Shown here: piece after piece, positions 16,069 through 25,392 of the stretch | Numbering within the stretch: the stretch's first letter is position 1 | Layout of the letters: each line of letters begins with the position of its first letter | From: Sphingomonas sp. QA11 | GTDB taxonomy: Bacteria > Pseudomonadota > Alphaproteobacteria > Sphingomonadales > Sphingomonadaceae | Assembly (NCBI RefSeq): GCF_028473665.1 | Contig: NZ_CP098774.1 | Span: forward strand, 4,149,501-4,213,500 | DNA: 64,000 nucleotides | Direction: 5' to 3' | Program-made: the position numbers and the translations under genes | Notes under the pieces: model-generated | Database searches by the model: none | Told to the model about the DNA's origin: nothing | What the model saw: the letters and a program-made list of their open reading frames with translations, nothing else

Positions 16069-18078
16069 ATGCCGTGCTGGCGAATCGAGGGGAGAGGGCA
16101 GCTGACGGGGACAGGCGAGCAAGGCGGGATTTCGGCCACCGCCTATCGGCGCGAGATCGACGGGCTGCGCGCGATCGCGGTGCTGGCGGTGGTGCTGTTC
16201 CACGCCCGCATCCGTGGCTTTCCGGGCGGGTTCGTCGGCGTCGACATCTTCCTAGTCATTTCGGGCTATCTGATCACACAGCTCATCCTGCGCGAGAGCG
16301 ACGCCGGCCGCTTCACCCTGATCGGCTTCTACGAGCGGCGCGTGCGGCGGATCATGCCGGCGCTGCTGGCGATGCTCGTCGCATCGGGCATCGCTGCCTG
16401 GATCTTGCTGCCGGCCGACTTCCGCACCTACGGCCAGAGCCTCGCGGCGATCGCCTTGTTCGGCTCCAACCTGCTGTTCTGGGGCTGGGAGGGTTATTTC
16501 AGCCTCACCGGTGAAGCGACGCCGCTGCTCCACACCTGGTCGCTCGCGGTGGAGGAGCAATTCTACATCCTGTTCCCCACCCTCCTCCTGATGGTGCGGC
16601 ACAAGGCCCGGACGACGCGCACCGCCCTCATCGCGGCGGGGCTGGTCTCGTTCGCCTATGGCGTCTGGGCATTGCAGAACGATCCCGGCGGCGCCTTTTA
16701 TTCGCCGCTGTCGCGGGCCTGGGAATTCATGGTCGGCGCACTGCTCGCCACCGGCATCCTGCCCCCACCGCGCCGTCGCAGGCCGGGCGATGCAGTCGCG
16801 CTGATCGGACTCGCCGCGATCGGACACGCCATCTGGAGCCTCTCCGAACGATCGGCCTTTCCTGGCGCCAACGCTCTCGAGCCGGTGCTGGGCACCGCTG
16901 CGATCCTCTACGGAACGCAGGCGCCCGGGTCGCGCATCGGACGGGTGCTGGGCACAACGCCGCTGGTGGCGATCGGGCTGATCTCCTATTCGCTGTATCT
17001 CTGGCACTGGCCGCTGCTCGTGTTCGGCAATTACTATCTGCTCGGGCCCTATCGCTTCGTGCGGCTGGGGATGGTGCTGCTCGCCTTCCCGATTGCCTGG
17101 CTTTCCTGGCGCTATATCGAGCGCCCCTTCCGCAAGCCCCGACTGCTACTGCCCAGGCGGACGCTGTTCCTGGGCGCGGCGGCCGCAAGCGGCGCGCTCG
17201 CGCTCTATGGTATCGGCATCTACCTCGCCAACGGCCTGCCGGAACGCTTCGACCCGGCCGTACAGCACCTGAACGAACGTGGGCCCGAGCCCGATTACGG
17301 GTGCGCGGGCCAGCCGGTCGCCACGATCCGCACCGCCACGCGCTGTCGCATCGGCGCCGCGACGGCACGCCCCAGCTTCGTGCTGTGGGGCGATTCGCAT
17401 GCGGCAGTCTATATGCCCGCGCTCGACATGCTGGCCCACCGCCATCACGTATCGGGATATGACCTGACCTCGCTTGGTTGTCCGCCGCTGTTGCCGATCC
17501 GCGCCCACGGAGAACAGGCGAACCAATGGATGTTCCTGGCGAAGAATAAGCAGGAATGCGTGGCCCGCAACGCGGCGGTGATGCGGTTCCTCGCCGAGGA
17601 ACGGCCGCAGGTCGTCCTCCTGGCCGCCCATTGGAGCATCTACCGCGGCGGCAAGCACGCCGATCCGGAGCCGCCGGATGGCGACCGGCGCGCCTTTGAG
17701 GCGGGCGTGAAGCAACTTCACGCGCTCGGCATCGCGGTGCAGATCGTCCAGGACGTGCCGGATGCGCCCTTCGCCGAGCCCCGACGGCTTGCCAAGGCGC
17801 AGTTGCTGGGTGTGATGCGCCGGATCGAACCTGCGCGCGCCGACTATTTCCGCCGCGACGCCGCCTTCCGCGCCATCACGTCTGACCTCGAGCGACAGGG
17901 CCTTGTCAGCGTAATCGAACCGGCGGACCGGTTGTGTGGACCGCTGAGTTGCAGGATCACCGACGCCGGCTACCCGCTCTATTTCGATGGCAACCATCTG
18001 AGCGCACGTGGCGCGCGCTTCGTCGCGCCGGTGTTCGAGCCGATGTTCGCGACACTGCCGGGGCCCTCGCGTCCATAG
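16069..18078 (+). CDS. OafA/YrhL-type acyltransferase with SGNH C-terminal domain
   Basis: Membrane O-acyltransferase, 669 residues, predicted to acetylate or acylate surface sugars. N-terminal acyltransferase-3 domain: YRREIDGLRAIAVLAVVLFHA (with the RxxxD-like and catalytic His segment), FVGVDIFLVISGYLIT, FYERRVRRIMPAL, HTWSLAVEEQFYILFP, about ten membrane helices to residue 380. C-terminal SGNH domain: FVLWGDSHAAVYMPALDM (block I Asp-Ser) and YFDGNHLSARGA (block V His). It lies 32 nt after phoD on the same strand; no in-frame ATG or GTG lies closer to the conserved domain start. Likely decorates LPS or exopolysaccharide. Confidence 0.9.
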   Translation: MPCWRIEGRGQLTGTGEQGGISATAYRREIDGLRAIAVLAVVLFHARIRGFPGGFVGVDIFLVISGYLITQLILRESDAGRFTLIGFYERRVRRIMPALLAMLVASGIAAWILLPADFRTYGQSLAAIALFGSNLLFWGWEGYFSLTGEATPLLHTWSLAVEEQFYILFPTLLLMVRHKARTTRTALIAAGLVSFAYGVWALQNDPGGAFYSPLSRAWEFMVGALLATGILPPPRRRRPGDAVALIGLAAIGHAIWSLSERSAFPGANALEPVLGTAAILYGTQAPGSRIGRVLGTTPLVAIGLISYSLYLWHWPLLVFGNYYLLGPYRFVRLGMVLLAFPIAWLSWRYIERPFRKPRLLLPRRTLFLGAAAASGALALYGIGIYLANGLPERFDPAVQHLNERGPEPDYGCAGQPVATIRTATRCRIGAATARPSFVLWGDSHAAVYMPALDMLAHRHHVSGYDLTSLGCPPLLPIRAHGEQANQWMFLAKNKQECVARNAAVMRFLAEERPQVVLLAAHWSIYRGGKHADPEPPDGDRRAFEAGVKQLHALGIAVQIVQDVPDAPFAEPRRLAKAQLLGVMRRIEPARADYFRRDAAFRAITSDLERQGLVSVIEPADRLCGPLSCRITDAGYPLYFDGNHLSARGARFVAPVFEPMFATLPGPSRP

Positions 18079-18218
18079 AATCTCCGACGGCCCGCGGGCG
18101 TCGGCGTACCGCCCAGGGACGCCCCCGCCCGCCCATCCGTGAACAATCATCGGATGATCGAAACGCGGCAAGCGCCTAAGGCCCCGTTACACTCAACGCG
18201 ACCATGGAGCCCAGCACA

Positions 18219-18533
18219 GTGATTACTTGCTACATCAGATATGAGCTCGACGCGGACAGGATTCCGGCCTTCGAACGATATGCCGCGATGTGGCTCGACC
18301 TGCTGCCGCGTTTCGGCGGGACCCATCACGGCTATTTCCTGCCGTCCGAGGGTGCGAGCGACGTCGCGCTGGCCATGTTCAGCTTTCCGAGCCTCGCTGC
18401 CTATGAACAATATCGAAAAGACGCGAGCATCGACCCCGACGTCGCCAAGGCAGTCGCCTTCGCGACCGAGAACCAGTGCTTCCGACGCTATGAGCGCTCC
18501 TTCTTCCGGCCTCTGTTGCCGAAGGACGCCTGA
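18219..18533 (+). CDS. NIPSNAP family protein
   Basis: Small (104 residues) ferredoxin-like alpha/beta-barrel protein of the NIPSNAP family, role unknown in bacteria. Evidence: ITCYIRYELDADRIPAFERYA at the start, FGGTHHGYFLPSEG, FSFPSLAAYEQYR and RRYERSFFRPL. Two starts compete: ATG 18204 without a ribosome site, and GTG 18219 with GGAG 9 nt upstream; the latter begins right at the conserved ITCY strand and I prefer it. Free-standing, with a hairpin downstream at 18660-18687. Confidence 0.85.
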   Translation: MITCYIRYELDADRIPAFERYAAMWLDLLPRFGGTHHGYFLPSEGASDVALAMFSFPSLAAYEQYRKDASIDPDVAKAVAFATENQCFRRYERSFFRPLLPKDA

Positions 18534-18659
18534 TTCGACACTCGTCCGGCGCGGTGGTGGGCGCCGGGCCACCCCGACTGAAGGCCGGATCGGATGGCAG
18601 CCCCCAAATCCGATTGAAATATAACAATAAAATCGCCCCCCAGATTAAGGCATCAGAAA

Positions 18660-18687
18660 AGCGAAAACCCAGGCGGCGATTTTCGCT
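18660..18687. terminator. A/T-flanked hairpin between converging genes
   Basis: AGCGAAAA (18660-18667) pairs with TTTTCGCT (18680-18687) around a 12-nt loop. A larger repeat, AAAATCGCC at 18629-18637 with GGCGATTTT at 18675-18683, offers an alternative fold. It sits between the plus-strand NIPSNAP gene and the minus-strand ZIP gene and could serve both directions. Confidence 0.55.
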
Positions 18688-18705
18688 GATTGGGTAATGA
18701 CCCGA

Positions 18706-19392
18706 TCATCCCAGCGATTCCTCGATCAGCAGCAGGCCGAGGAAACCGATGAAGAACATGCTGGTAACAAGCGGCGTGTCGGGATTCGCATGCGCCTCGA
18801 CGAGCAGTTCCTCGGTCACGAGATACAACAAGGCCATAAGGCCAAAACTCAGGAAGCCGGCGATCACCACCGGCGGCAGCGCGGCGACTGGCACGGCGAC
18901 CAGCGCACCGATCGGCAGCATCAACGCCAGTCCCGCGACGATCGCGATCACCCGCAGCTTCGACCGCACCCCTTCCGCGAGTTCAGTCGTGACCGACAGG
19001 CCAAGGAAGAGCACTTCAAGGGTTAGCGCGATGGTGAGCAACAGCCCGGCCTTTGCCCCCGCGATGAAAGCCAGGCCGAGCACGAGCCCATCGACAAGGA
19101 TATCGAGGCCGACCGCGACAAGCAACGCGACCTTGCCGGCAAAGCGCCCCTCGATCTGCTTGAGGCCAAGCATGACCGCGATGCCGAAGCCGCCACCGAT
19201 CAGCGTTGCCGGGGGTGATGCCTGATGCAGCACCTGGGGCAGGATCTCGGTGGCGGCGGCGGCGAACACCACGCCTGCGGCGAGGTGCTGCATCGCGCTG
19301 ATCACCGCATCGCCGGGCCGGCGGATGACGGCGACGAGGGATCCGAGCAGGACTGCCGCCACCGGCACCAGCGTATAGGCGAGCGCGGACAT
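18706..19392 (-). CDS. ZIP-family metal transporter-like membrane protein
   Basis: A 228-residue polytopic protein with seven to eight hydrophobic segments and the ZIP-like helices AMQHLAAGVVFAAAATEILP (His/Glu in a helix), DILVDGLVLGLAF (Asp-x-x-x-Asp-Gly) and ALTLEVLFLGLSVTTEL. Classic ZIP proteins import Zn or other divalent metals; the HxxE-type helix here is diverged and the direction is not certain. It is the last gene of the czc-type efflux operon, its ATG overlapping the preceding stop by 1 nt (TGATG), so a role in the same metal response is likely. Confidence 0.78.
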   Translation of the reverse strand: MSALAYTLVPVAAVLLGSLVAVIRRPGDAVISAMQHLAAGVVFAAAATEILPQVLHQASPPATLIGGGFGIAVMLGLKQIEGRFAGKVALLVAVGLDILVDGLVLGLAFIAGAKAGLLLTIALTLEVLFLGLSVTTELAEGVRSKLRVIAIVAGLALMLPIGALVAVPVAALPPVVIAGFLSFGLMALLYLVTEELLVEAHANPDTPLVTSMFFIGFLGLLLIEESLG

Positions 19393-19634
19393 CAGCCCCG
19401 CCGCCCCTGAGCGAAAGTGCCGCCGAGGATATCGACCACCACCGCACGGTCGCTTTCGGGAACGTGGCGGCGCCGGACACGCGCGGAACGGCCAAAGCCG
19501 ATCATCGCCCCGAGCGTCGCCGTCCCGGCCAGCCCCACGTCACGCGCGGGGCTGGCGACGACTTCGAACACCTTGCGGCTCCCCAGACAGGCGGTTTCGC
19601 CGGTATGGATGCTTAGCAGGCCGACGTTGGACAT
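19392..19634 (-). CDS. short DUF190 (PII-like)-related protein, truncated
   Basis: An 80-residue product. The middle, KVFEVVASPARDVGLAGTAT followed by LGAMIGFGRS and ESDRAVVVDIL, resembles the first half of DUF190 PII-like proteins (usual pattern: EAAREAGLAGATVLRGIMGFG...LPVVIEIVD), but the C-terminal half is missing and replaced by GGTFAQGRRG. PII-like proteins bind nucleotides and act as trimeric sensors; a half-domain could be a decayed copy or a short form. The ATG has a strong AGGAGGG site, and the gene lies 11 nt after czcA and touches the ZIP gene, so it is translated in the operon. Confidence 0.55.
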   Translation of the reverse strand: MSNVGLLSIHTGETACLGSRKVFEVVASPARDVGLAGTATLGAMIGFGRSARVRRRHVPESDRAVVVDILGGTFAQGRRG

Positions 19635-19645
19635 TCGGTCCCTCC

Positions 19646-22600
19646 TCAAGCTGCAGGGTGCGGAGCGGCTTCACCGCCCACCCCCTGATTCTCCTCACGC
19701 CTGACCTTGCGGCCATCGGCCATCCCAAGGATGACCCTGGAGATGGCCGGAAGTACCAGCAAAGTAAGGATGGTGGCAGCGATCAGTCCGCCGATGACGG
19801 TCGTGGCAAGCGGCTTCTGGACCTCGGCGCCGGTACCCGTGGCAAGCGCCATGGGCACGAAGCCGATGGCGGGGACGAAGCCGGTCATGATCACCGCCCG
19901 CATCTTTTCCGCCATGCCTTGCCTGATCGCCTCGGGCGATGCGACGCCTGCCTCGAGACGCTCGCGGATCGCCGTCATGACCACGAGGCCGTTGAGCACC
20001 GCGACGCCGGCAAGGCAGATGAAGCCGACGGCCGCCGACACCGAAAAGGCGATCCCGGTCATGACGAGGGTGAACACCCCGCCCGCCAGGCCAAGCGGAA
20101 CGGCGAGGAAAACCGCCGCCGCCCGGGCAACGCCGCCGAGCGCCATGTAGAGCAGACCGAAGATGATCGCGAAGCAGATTGGGACCACGATCGACAGGCG
20201 CCGGGATGCCGCCTGCAGATTCTGGAACTGTCCACCCCATTCCAGATAATAGCCGGCCGGCAGCGTCACCTGCCCCACGTTGGCCATTGCCTCATCGACG
20301 AACGACCCGGCATCGCGGTCCCGCAGGTTCATCTGGATCACGACGCGGCGCTTGCCGTTCTCCCGGGTGATCTGGTTGAGTCCATCGGTGAAGCGGATCT
20401 GGGCGACCTGCGCCAGCGGGATCGATCGTCGTGTCGAGCCTTCCGCCTGCGGCAGAAGCACAGGAAGCGCCAGCACATCGTCGAGATTGACGCGGGTGGT
20501 TTCGGGAACGCGCACGGCAATCTCGTAGCGGCGGTCGCCTTCGAACAGCAGGCCGGACTCGCGCCCGCCCATCGCCGCCGCGACGGTATCCGCCACTTCC
20601 TTCACGGTCAGCCCGTAGCGAGCGATCGCCGAGCGATCGAACCGGACGTCAAGCGTGGGCGCGCCGCCAGTCTGATCCGCCTTGACGCTCGCCGCGCCCG
20701 GAATGCCCTGGAGCACACGGACGATCTCGTTGGCCGAGGCCGACATCCTGTCAAGATCGTCGCCATAGAGCTTGATCGCGACGTCACCGCGCACACCGGC
20801 GATCAGTTCGTTAAAACGCAGCTGGATCGGCTGGCTGACTTCGAACAGGTTACCGATTTGGCCACTGGCCGCCTTTTCGATGCGCGCCAGTACTTGCTCC
20901 TTCTTCGTCACTCCCGCAGGCCATTGGTCCTGTGGCTTCAGAATGACGAACGCATCCGAGACGTTCGGCGGCATCGGGTCGGTCGCGACCTCCGCCGTGC
21001 CCGTCTTCGAAAACATCAGTTCCACTTCGGGGAGCTTGCGCACCGCTTCCTCGACCTTGAGCTGCATCACGAGCGACTGGCCGAGACTGACCGAGGGCAC
21101 GCGCGTCGAGGCGAGCGCGACATTCTTCTCGTCGAGTTGGGGGATGAACTCCGATCCGAGCAGACCGAAGGCGGGAATGGCCAACAGGAAAAAGGCCAGT
21201 CCACCGCCGATGAACGGCCAGGGCCGCGCGATCGCCATGTCGAGAAGCGGCAGATACCGCTCCTTGGACTTGCGAATAAGCCAGCCTTCCTTCTCGGCCA
21301 CCTTGCCGCGAATGAACAGTGCAACGAGCGCCGGGACAAGCGTGATCGCGAGGATGAACGCCGCACCCAGAGCCAGCATGATGGTGATGGCCATCGGCGA
21401 GAAGGTCTTGCCCTCCACCCCGGTGAACATCAGCAGCGGCGCGAAGGCCAGCAGAATGATCGCCTGTCCGAAGACGGTAGGTCTGATCATCTCCTGCGAT
21501 GCCCGCATCGTCTCCTCGAGCCGCTCGCGCAGGATGAGCAGCCTGCCCTCATGCTCCTGCCGGTGTGCCAGGCGCGCCAGACAATTCTCGATGATGATGA
21601 CGGCACCATCGACGATGAGGCCGAAATCAAGCGCACCGAGGCTCATCAGGTTACCGGGCACGCCGAACGCCCGCATCCCCATTGCCATCATCAGGAAAGA
21701 GAAGGGAATGACGAGCACGGCAATGATCGCCGCTCGCCAGTTGCCGAGCAGCAGGAACAGGGCGGCCGCGACGAGCAGCGCACCTTCGGTCAGGTTGCGT
21801 TCGACCGTCGAGACGGTCGCATTGTCCAGCTTGGCGCGATCAAGCACCACCTGCACCTTGATGCCCGGCGGCAGGGTCTTCGCCACCTGCCCGAGCTTGT
21901 CGCCCACCGCCTTGGCGACGACGCGGCTATTCTCGCCGATCAGCATCAGCGCGGTGCCGACCACCGCCTCGTCGCCATTCATAGTGGCGGCACCGGTGCG
22001 CAGGTCGCCGCCGACCTTCACATTGGCGATCTGACCGACGGTCACCGGCATGCCGCCGCGAGTCGCGGCGACGGCGTTGCGAATCTCCTCTACCGAACGG
22101 ATTCGAGCGTCCGCGCGAACCAGATAGGCCTCGCCGGCGCGGTTGAAGAAATTGGCGCCAACCGCGACATTGGCATTTTCCAGCGCCTCGCCGAGTTCGC
22201 TGTACGAGATACCGTAGTTGGACAACTTCACCGGGTCGGGCTCGACGACGAAGGTCTTGGCATAGCCCCCGATCGAGTCGATGCCGGCGACACCGGAGAC
22301 GGTTCTCAGCTGCGGGCGGATGATCCAGTCCTGGACTGTCCGCAAATAGCCGGCCTTGGCGATCTCGTCGGTCAAGCGCTCGCCTTCGGGCGTCAGATAG
22401 CTGCCGTCCGATTGCCAGCCGGGTTGGCCGTCGACTTTCTTCGCGCCCTTGCCGTCAGGATTCGCATAGCCGACCGTGTACATGACGACCTCGCCGAGGC
22501 CGGTGGTGACCGGGCCGATTTGCGGCTGGACGCCCTGGGGCAGGTTTTCCTGCGCCTGGGTCAACCGCTCGCCGACCTGCTGACGGGCGAAATAGAGATC

Positions 22601-22903
22601 TGTGGAATCCGAGAAGATCGCCGTGACTTGGCTGAACCCGTTGCGGGACAAGGAACGTGTCGTCTCAAGCCCGGGGATACCGGCCAGCGCTGTCTCGATC
22701 GGGTAGGTGACCAGCTTTTCCATCTCGACCGGGGAAAGCCCGCGGTCGGTCGTGTTGATCTGCACCTGCTTGTTGGTGATGTCCGGAACGGCGTCGATCG
22801 GCAGCTTCATCAGCTGCCAGACGCCGACGCCTGCTACGCCCAGGAAGAGAAAGAGGACTGCCCAGCGTGCACGCACGGACAGCGCGATGAGGTTCGCTAT
22901 CAT
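19646..22903 (-). CDS. czcA: heavy-metal efflux RND transporter (CzcA-type)
   Basis: Inner-membrane proton-driven pump of a tripartite system exporting divalent metals (Co, Zn, Cd type). 1085 residues, the normal length. Shows the N-terminal helix and PDITNKQVQINT, the large periplasmic loops, and in TM4 GALDFGLIVDGAVIIIENCLA, the D-x5-D-x6-E relay of HME-RND pumps with the DFG...DGA form seen in Co/Zn/Cd or Ni pumps rather than Cu/Ag CusA. TM10-12 block includes ALGGVARAAAVFLAVPLGL. The start is 3 nt after czcB. Exact metal preference cannot be read from sequence alone. Confidence 0.93.
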   Translation of the reverse strand: MIANLIALSVRARWAVLFLFLGVAGVGVWQLMKLPIDAVPDITNKQVQINTTDRGLSPVEMEKLVTYPIETALAGIPGLETTRSLSRNGFSQVTAIFSDSTDLYFARQQVGERLTQAQENLPQGVQPQIGPVTTGLGEVVMYTVGYANPDGKGAKKVDGQPGWQSDGSYLTPEGERLTDEIAKAGYLRTVQDWIIRPQLRTVSGVAGIDSIGGYAKTFVVEPDPVKLSNYGISYSELGEALENANVAVGANFFNRAGEAYLVRADARIRSVEEIRNAVAATRGGMPVTVGQIANVKVGGDLRTGAATMNGDEAVVGTALMLIGENSRVVAKAVGDKLGQVAKTLPPGIKVQVVLDRAKLDNATVSTVERNLTEGALLVAAALFLLLGNWRAAIIAVLVIPFSFLMMAMGMRAFGVPGNLMSLGALDFGLIVDGAVIIIENCLARLAHRQEHEGRLLILRERLEETMRASQEMIRPTVFGQAIILLAFAPLLMFTGVEGKTFSPMAITIMLALGAAFILAITLVPALVALFIRGKVAEKEGWLIRKSKERYLPLLDMAIARPWPFIGGGLAFFLLAIPAFGLLGSEFIPQLDEKNVALASTRVPSVSLGQSLVMQLKVEEAVRKLPEVELMFSKTGTAEVATDPMPPNVSDAFVILKPQDQWPAGVTKKEQVLARIEKAASGQIGNLFEVSQPIQLRFNELIAGVRGDVAIKLYGDDLDRMSASANEIVRVLQGIPGAASVKADQTGGAPTLDVRFDRSAIARYGLTVKEVADTVAAAMGGRESGLLFEGDRRYEIAVRVPETTRVNLDDVLALPVLLPQAEGSTRRSIPLAQVAQIRFTDGLNQITRENGKRRVVIQMNLRDRDAGSFVDEAMANVGQVTLPAGYYLEWGGQFQNLQAASRRLSIVVPICFAIIFGLLYMALGGVARAAAVFLAVPLGLAGGVFTLVMTGIAFSVSAAVGFICLAGVAVLNGLVVMTAIRERLEAGVASPEAIRQGMAEKMRAVIMTGFVPAIGFVPMALATGTGAEVQKPLATTVIGGLIAATILTLLVLPAISRVILGMADGRKVRREENQGVGGEAAPHPAA

Positions 22904-22906
22904 CGC

Positions 22907-24070
22907 TTATTCCTCCTCACCCGCGCCCTTGCCGAGCTCGGCTTTGAGCAGGAATGCGTTGCGCGTCGCGACGCTCTGGCTGGCCTGAAGGCCCGACAGG
23001 ATCTCGACGCGGCCTGCGCTGCGCTGACCGAGGCGGACGGTGACCGCGCGGAAGCCCTGGGGGGTTCGCACGAAGACGACGTCCCTTCCTTCCAGCGACT
23101 GGACGGCATCCTCAGGCACGACGATCGCCTTGCTCACATTGCCGGGCGCGGGCATGAGCCGCACCCGCACTGCAAGGCCGGGCTGAAGGCCCGCGGGCAC
23201 GTTCAGCACCGCGGTCGCGGAACGCGTCGCGCCGCTGAGCGTCGGCGTGACGGCGCGGACGCTGGCATCGACCGTGCGCCCATCGGGTAGTTCGACGATC
23301 GCCCTGTCGCCCGGCGAAACACGCCGGGCATCGGCCGGGGCGATCGCTGCCTCGATCTGGATCCTGCTCGGATCGGCAACCCGGTACAGTTCGGTTTCCG
23401 GCTGGACGAACGCGCCCAGCGTCACCGCCTCGGCGGCGATCTTGCCGGAGATCGGGCTGGCGACGATCACGCCGCGTCCGTCCCGCGTGACATTGGCGGC
23501 ACCGGCGGCCACCTGGGCGCGCCGCGCTTCCGCCATTGCCGTGGCGGCCGCGGCCTGGGCCTGTTCGAGTTCGACCTTGGCCGAAACGCGCTCCTTGTAG
23601 AGATATTGCTCGCGGGCGAGCGCCTTCTGCGCCTGGACGACCCTGGCGTTCGCGACCGATCGGTCGGCGGCGATCTGAGCTGCATCCCGGCTCTCGACGA
23701 TCGCCAGCGCCTCACCGGCGCGAACCGGGTCACCGAGCCGTTTGAACACGCGGGTCACCGCGCCACCGGCGCGCGCCGTCACGATCGCCTCGCCCGACGG
23801 AGGATGGGAGACGGTCGCCTGGGCCATGATCTCCACACCGAGCCCGCCTTCCTTGATCGTCTCGACGGCGATGCCGGCCTGCCGGATCGCGTTTTCCGCC
23901 ATGGCCACGCTGTCGGTCGGCACTTCGGCAGGCTTTCCCTTTTTCGGAATCCCGGCCCCGGGGGGAGTTGCCGATTCGCCCGACCATTGGCCGATGCCAT
24001 AGCCGCCGACCGCCGCGATCAGCGCAACGCCGGCCGCGCCACCGAGGAGGCGCATTGTATCGTTCGTCAT
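22907..24070 (-). CDS. czcB: efflux RND periplasmic adaptor subunit (CzcB-type)
   Basis: Membrane-fusion protein linking the CzcA pump to the outer-membrane channel. 387 residues: N-terminal membrane anchor (about 8-28), a biotinyl-lipoyl half (VSHPPSGEAIVTARAGGAVTRV), a long helical hairpin (about 125-185, with KALAREQYLYKERVSAKVELEQA), second lipoyl half (GVIVASPISGKIAAEAVTLG), and C-terminal barrel domains (VPEDAVQSLEGRDVVFVR). No His-rich metal-binding N-terminus is present. It overlaps the czcC end by 4 nt (ATGA). Confidence 0.92.
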   Translation of the reverse strand: MTNDTMRLLGGAAGVALIAAVGGYGIGQWSGESATPPGAGIPKKGKPAEVPTDSVAMAENAIRQAGIAVETIKEGGLGVEIMAQATVSHPPSGEAIVTARAGGAVTRVFKRLGDPVRAGEALAIVESRDAAQIAADRSVANARVVQAQKALAREQYLYKERVSAKVELEQAQAAAATAMAEARRAQVAAGAANVTRDGRGVIVASPISGKIAAEAVTLGAFVQPETELYRVADPSRIQIEAAIAPADARRVSPGDRAIVELPDGRTVDASVRAVTPTLSGATRSATAVLNVPAGLQPGLAVRVRLMPAPGNVSKAIVVPEDAVQSLEGRDVVFVRTPQGFRAVTVRLGQRSAGRVEILSGLQASQSVATRNAFLLKAELGKGAGEEE

Positions 24071-25329
24071 TGATTGTCTCCGGAAGAAGCGGGCGCGGGC
24101 GCGATCAGGCGCGCCAGCCGGGCCTCGGCATCATGATATTGGGCGAGTGCATCGACGGCGGCGTCGCGGGTCTCGGCGAGAGTCCGCTCGGCATCGAGCA
24201 GCACGAGCTGGTCGAACTTGCCCTGGCCGTAGCCGAGACGGGCGATGCGGGCGGCCTCCATTGCCGCCGCGAGCGCCGGCCCGGAAGCCCGGACGCTGGC
24301 CGCCGCATTGTCCCGGTCCCGCTGGACGATTGCGATGTCCTGCTCGGCGTCGAGCTTTATTGCCCGCCGCCGCGCCCCGGCCTGATTGAGTTCGGCATTT
24401 GCCTGCGAGACCGAGGCGCGCCCGTTGTTGAAGAACGGTAACGGTACTGAGATGCCAAGCACCGCTGCGGTGCCACCGGTCGCCGAGAACCGCCGCGCAC
24501 CTGCGCTGAGCGTCAGATCAGGCACACGCTGGCTGCGCGCGAGCCGGACATTGGCGCCGGCGATCAGCAGGTCGGCGCTCGCCGCTGCATAGGCCAGCGT
24601 GCCCTCCCCCGTCGGCCGCATTTCCGGGCCAACGGCACGGACGCGATCGAACCAGGCCTGGTCGAGGGGCCCCGCAAGAGGCTGTCCGAGCAGCAATGCC
24701 AGATTGTCGCGGGCGACCTGGAAGCCGCGCTCGGCGCGCTCCAGTCCGGTTTGCGCGTTGATCTGGGCAACCGAGGTGCGCTGCTCGTCGATCGGCGAAC
24801 TCTCGCCGACCATCACCCGATCCCTGGCAACCCGCAGCGACTCATTGGCGATGCGCAGCTGATCCCGCGCGATGATAAGGCGGCGGTCAGCCGCGACTGC
24901 CTCGATATAGGCCTGGGTGACACGCAGCCGAACATCGGCACGCGTGATCGCCGCTTCCAGTTCCGCACGCCCGATTCGCGCGTCCGCGACGCCGATTCGC
25001 GCACCGCGCTTGCCGCCCAGCTCGAGCGGCATCGAGAAGGTAACCGTAGTCTCGGCCTGGTCGAACCCGCGATAGGGTCCGCTGCCGACGACATTTTCGG
25101 ACTGCGCGGAAACCGACGGGTTGGGCCTGAGACCAGCCACCGTCCGGCCCGCTTCAGCCGCGCGGATGCCCGCGGTCGCGGCCGTCGCTTGAGGAGAGGA
25201 GACACCCGCTTGAGCGAGCGCCGAATCCAGGGTGAGGACCTCACCCGCCTCTACGGGCGGTGAAGTCTGCGCCTGCGCCACACCGGCACAGGACGCCGCG
25301 GCGAGCAACGCCGCGACAAATCGATGCAT
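24067..25329 (-). CDS. czcC: TolC-family outer-membrane channel (CzcC-type)
   Basis: Outer-membrane exit duct of the efflux system, 420 residues with a signal peptide (1-20, ending AQA). Two repeated helical halves: LDSALAQAGVSSPQATAATAG...RAAEAGRTVAGLRPNPSVSAQSEN near the start and VRLARSQRVPDLTLSAGARRF in the middle, each giving the OEP barrel strands, with long coiled coils. It is the first pump gene of the operon order czcC-czcB-czcA. The upstream small His-rich gene is 63 nt away on the same strand. Confidence 0.9.
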   Translation of the reverse strand: MHRFVAALLAAASCAGVAQAQTSPPVEAGEVLTLDSALAQAGVSSPQATAATAGIRAAEAGRTVAGLRPNPSVSAQSENVVGSGPYRGFDQAETTVTFSMPLELGGKRGARIGVADARIGRAELEAAITRADVRLRVTQAYIEAVAADRRLIIARDQLRIANESLRVARDRVMVGESSPIDEQRTSVAQINAQTGLERAERGFQVARDNLALLLGQPLAGPLDQAWFDRVRAVGPEMRPTGEGTLAYAAASADLLIAGANVRLARSQRVPDLTLSAGARRFSATGGTAAVLGISVPLPFFNNGRASVSQANAELNQAGARRRAIKLDAEQDIAIVQRDRDNAAASVRASGPALAAAMEAARIARLGYGQGKFDQLVLLDAERTLAETRDAAVDALAQYHDAEARLARLIAPAPASSGDNQ

Positions 25330-25392
25330 CTATGAAACTCCTGACAAACCAGACGAGTCCCGCGCGGCTCAGGGCCGGCGGGCGTTTGGCAG

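Noticed and set aside
19658..23290. Very long open frame (over 1200 codons) antisense to czcA and czcB
   Set aside because: Low-complexity Arg/Asp/His-rich translation without any domain; it is the mirror of GC-rich codon usage of the real genes on the other strand.
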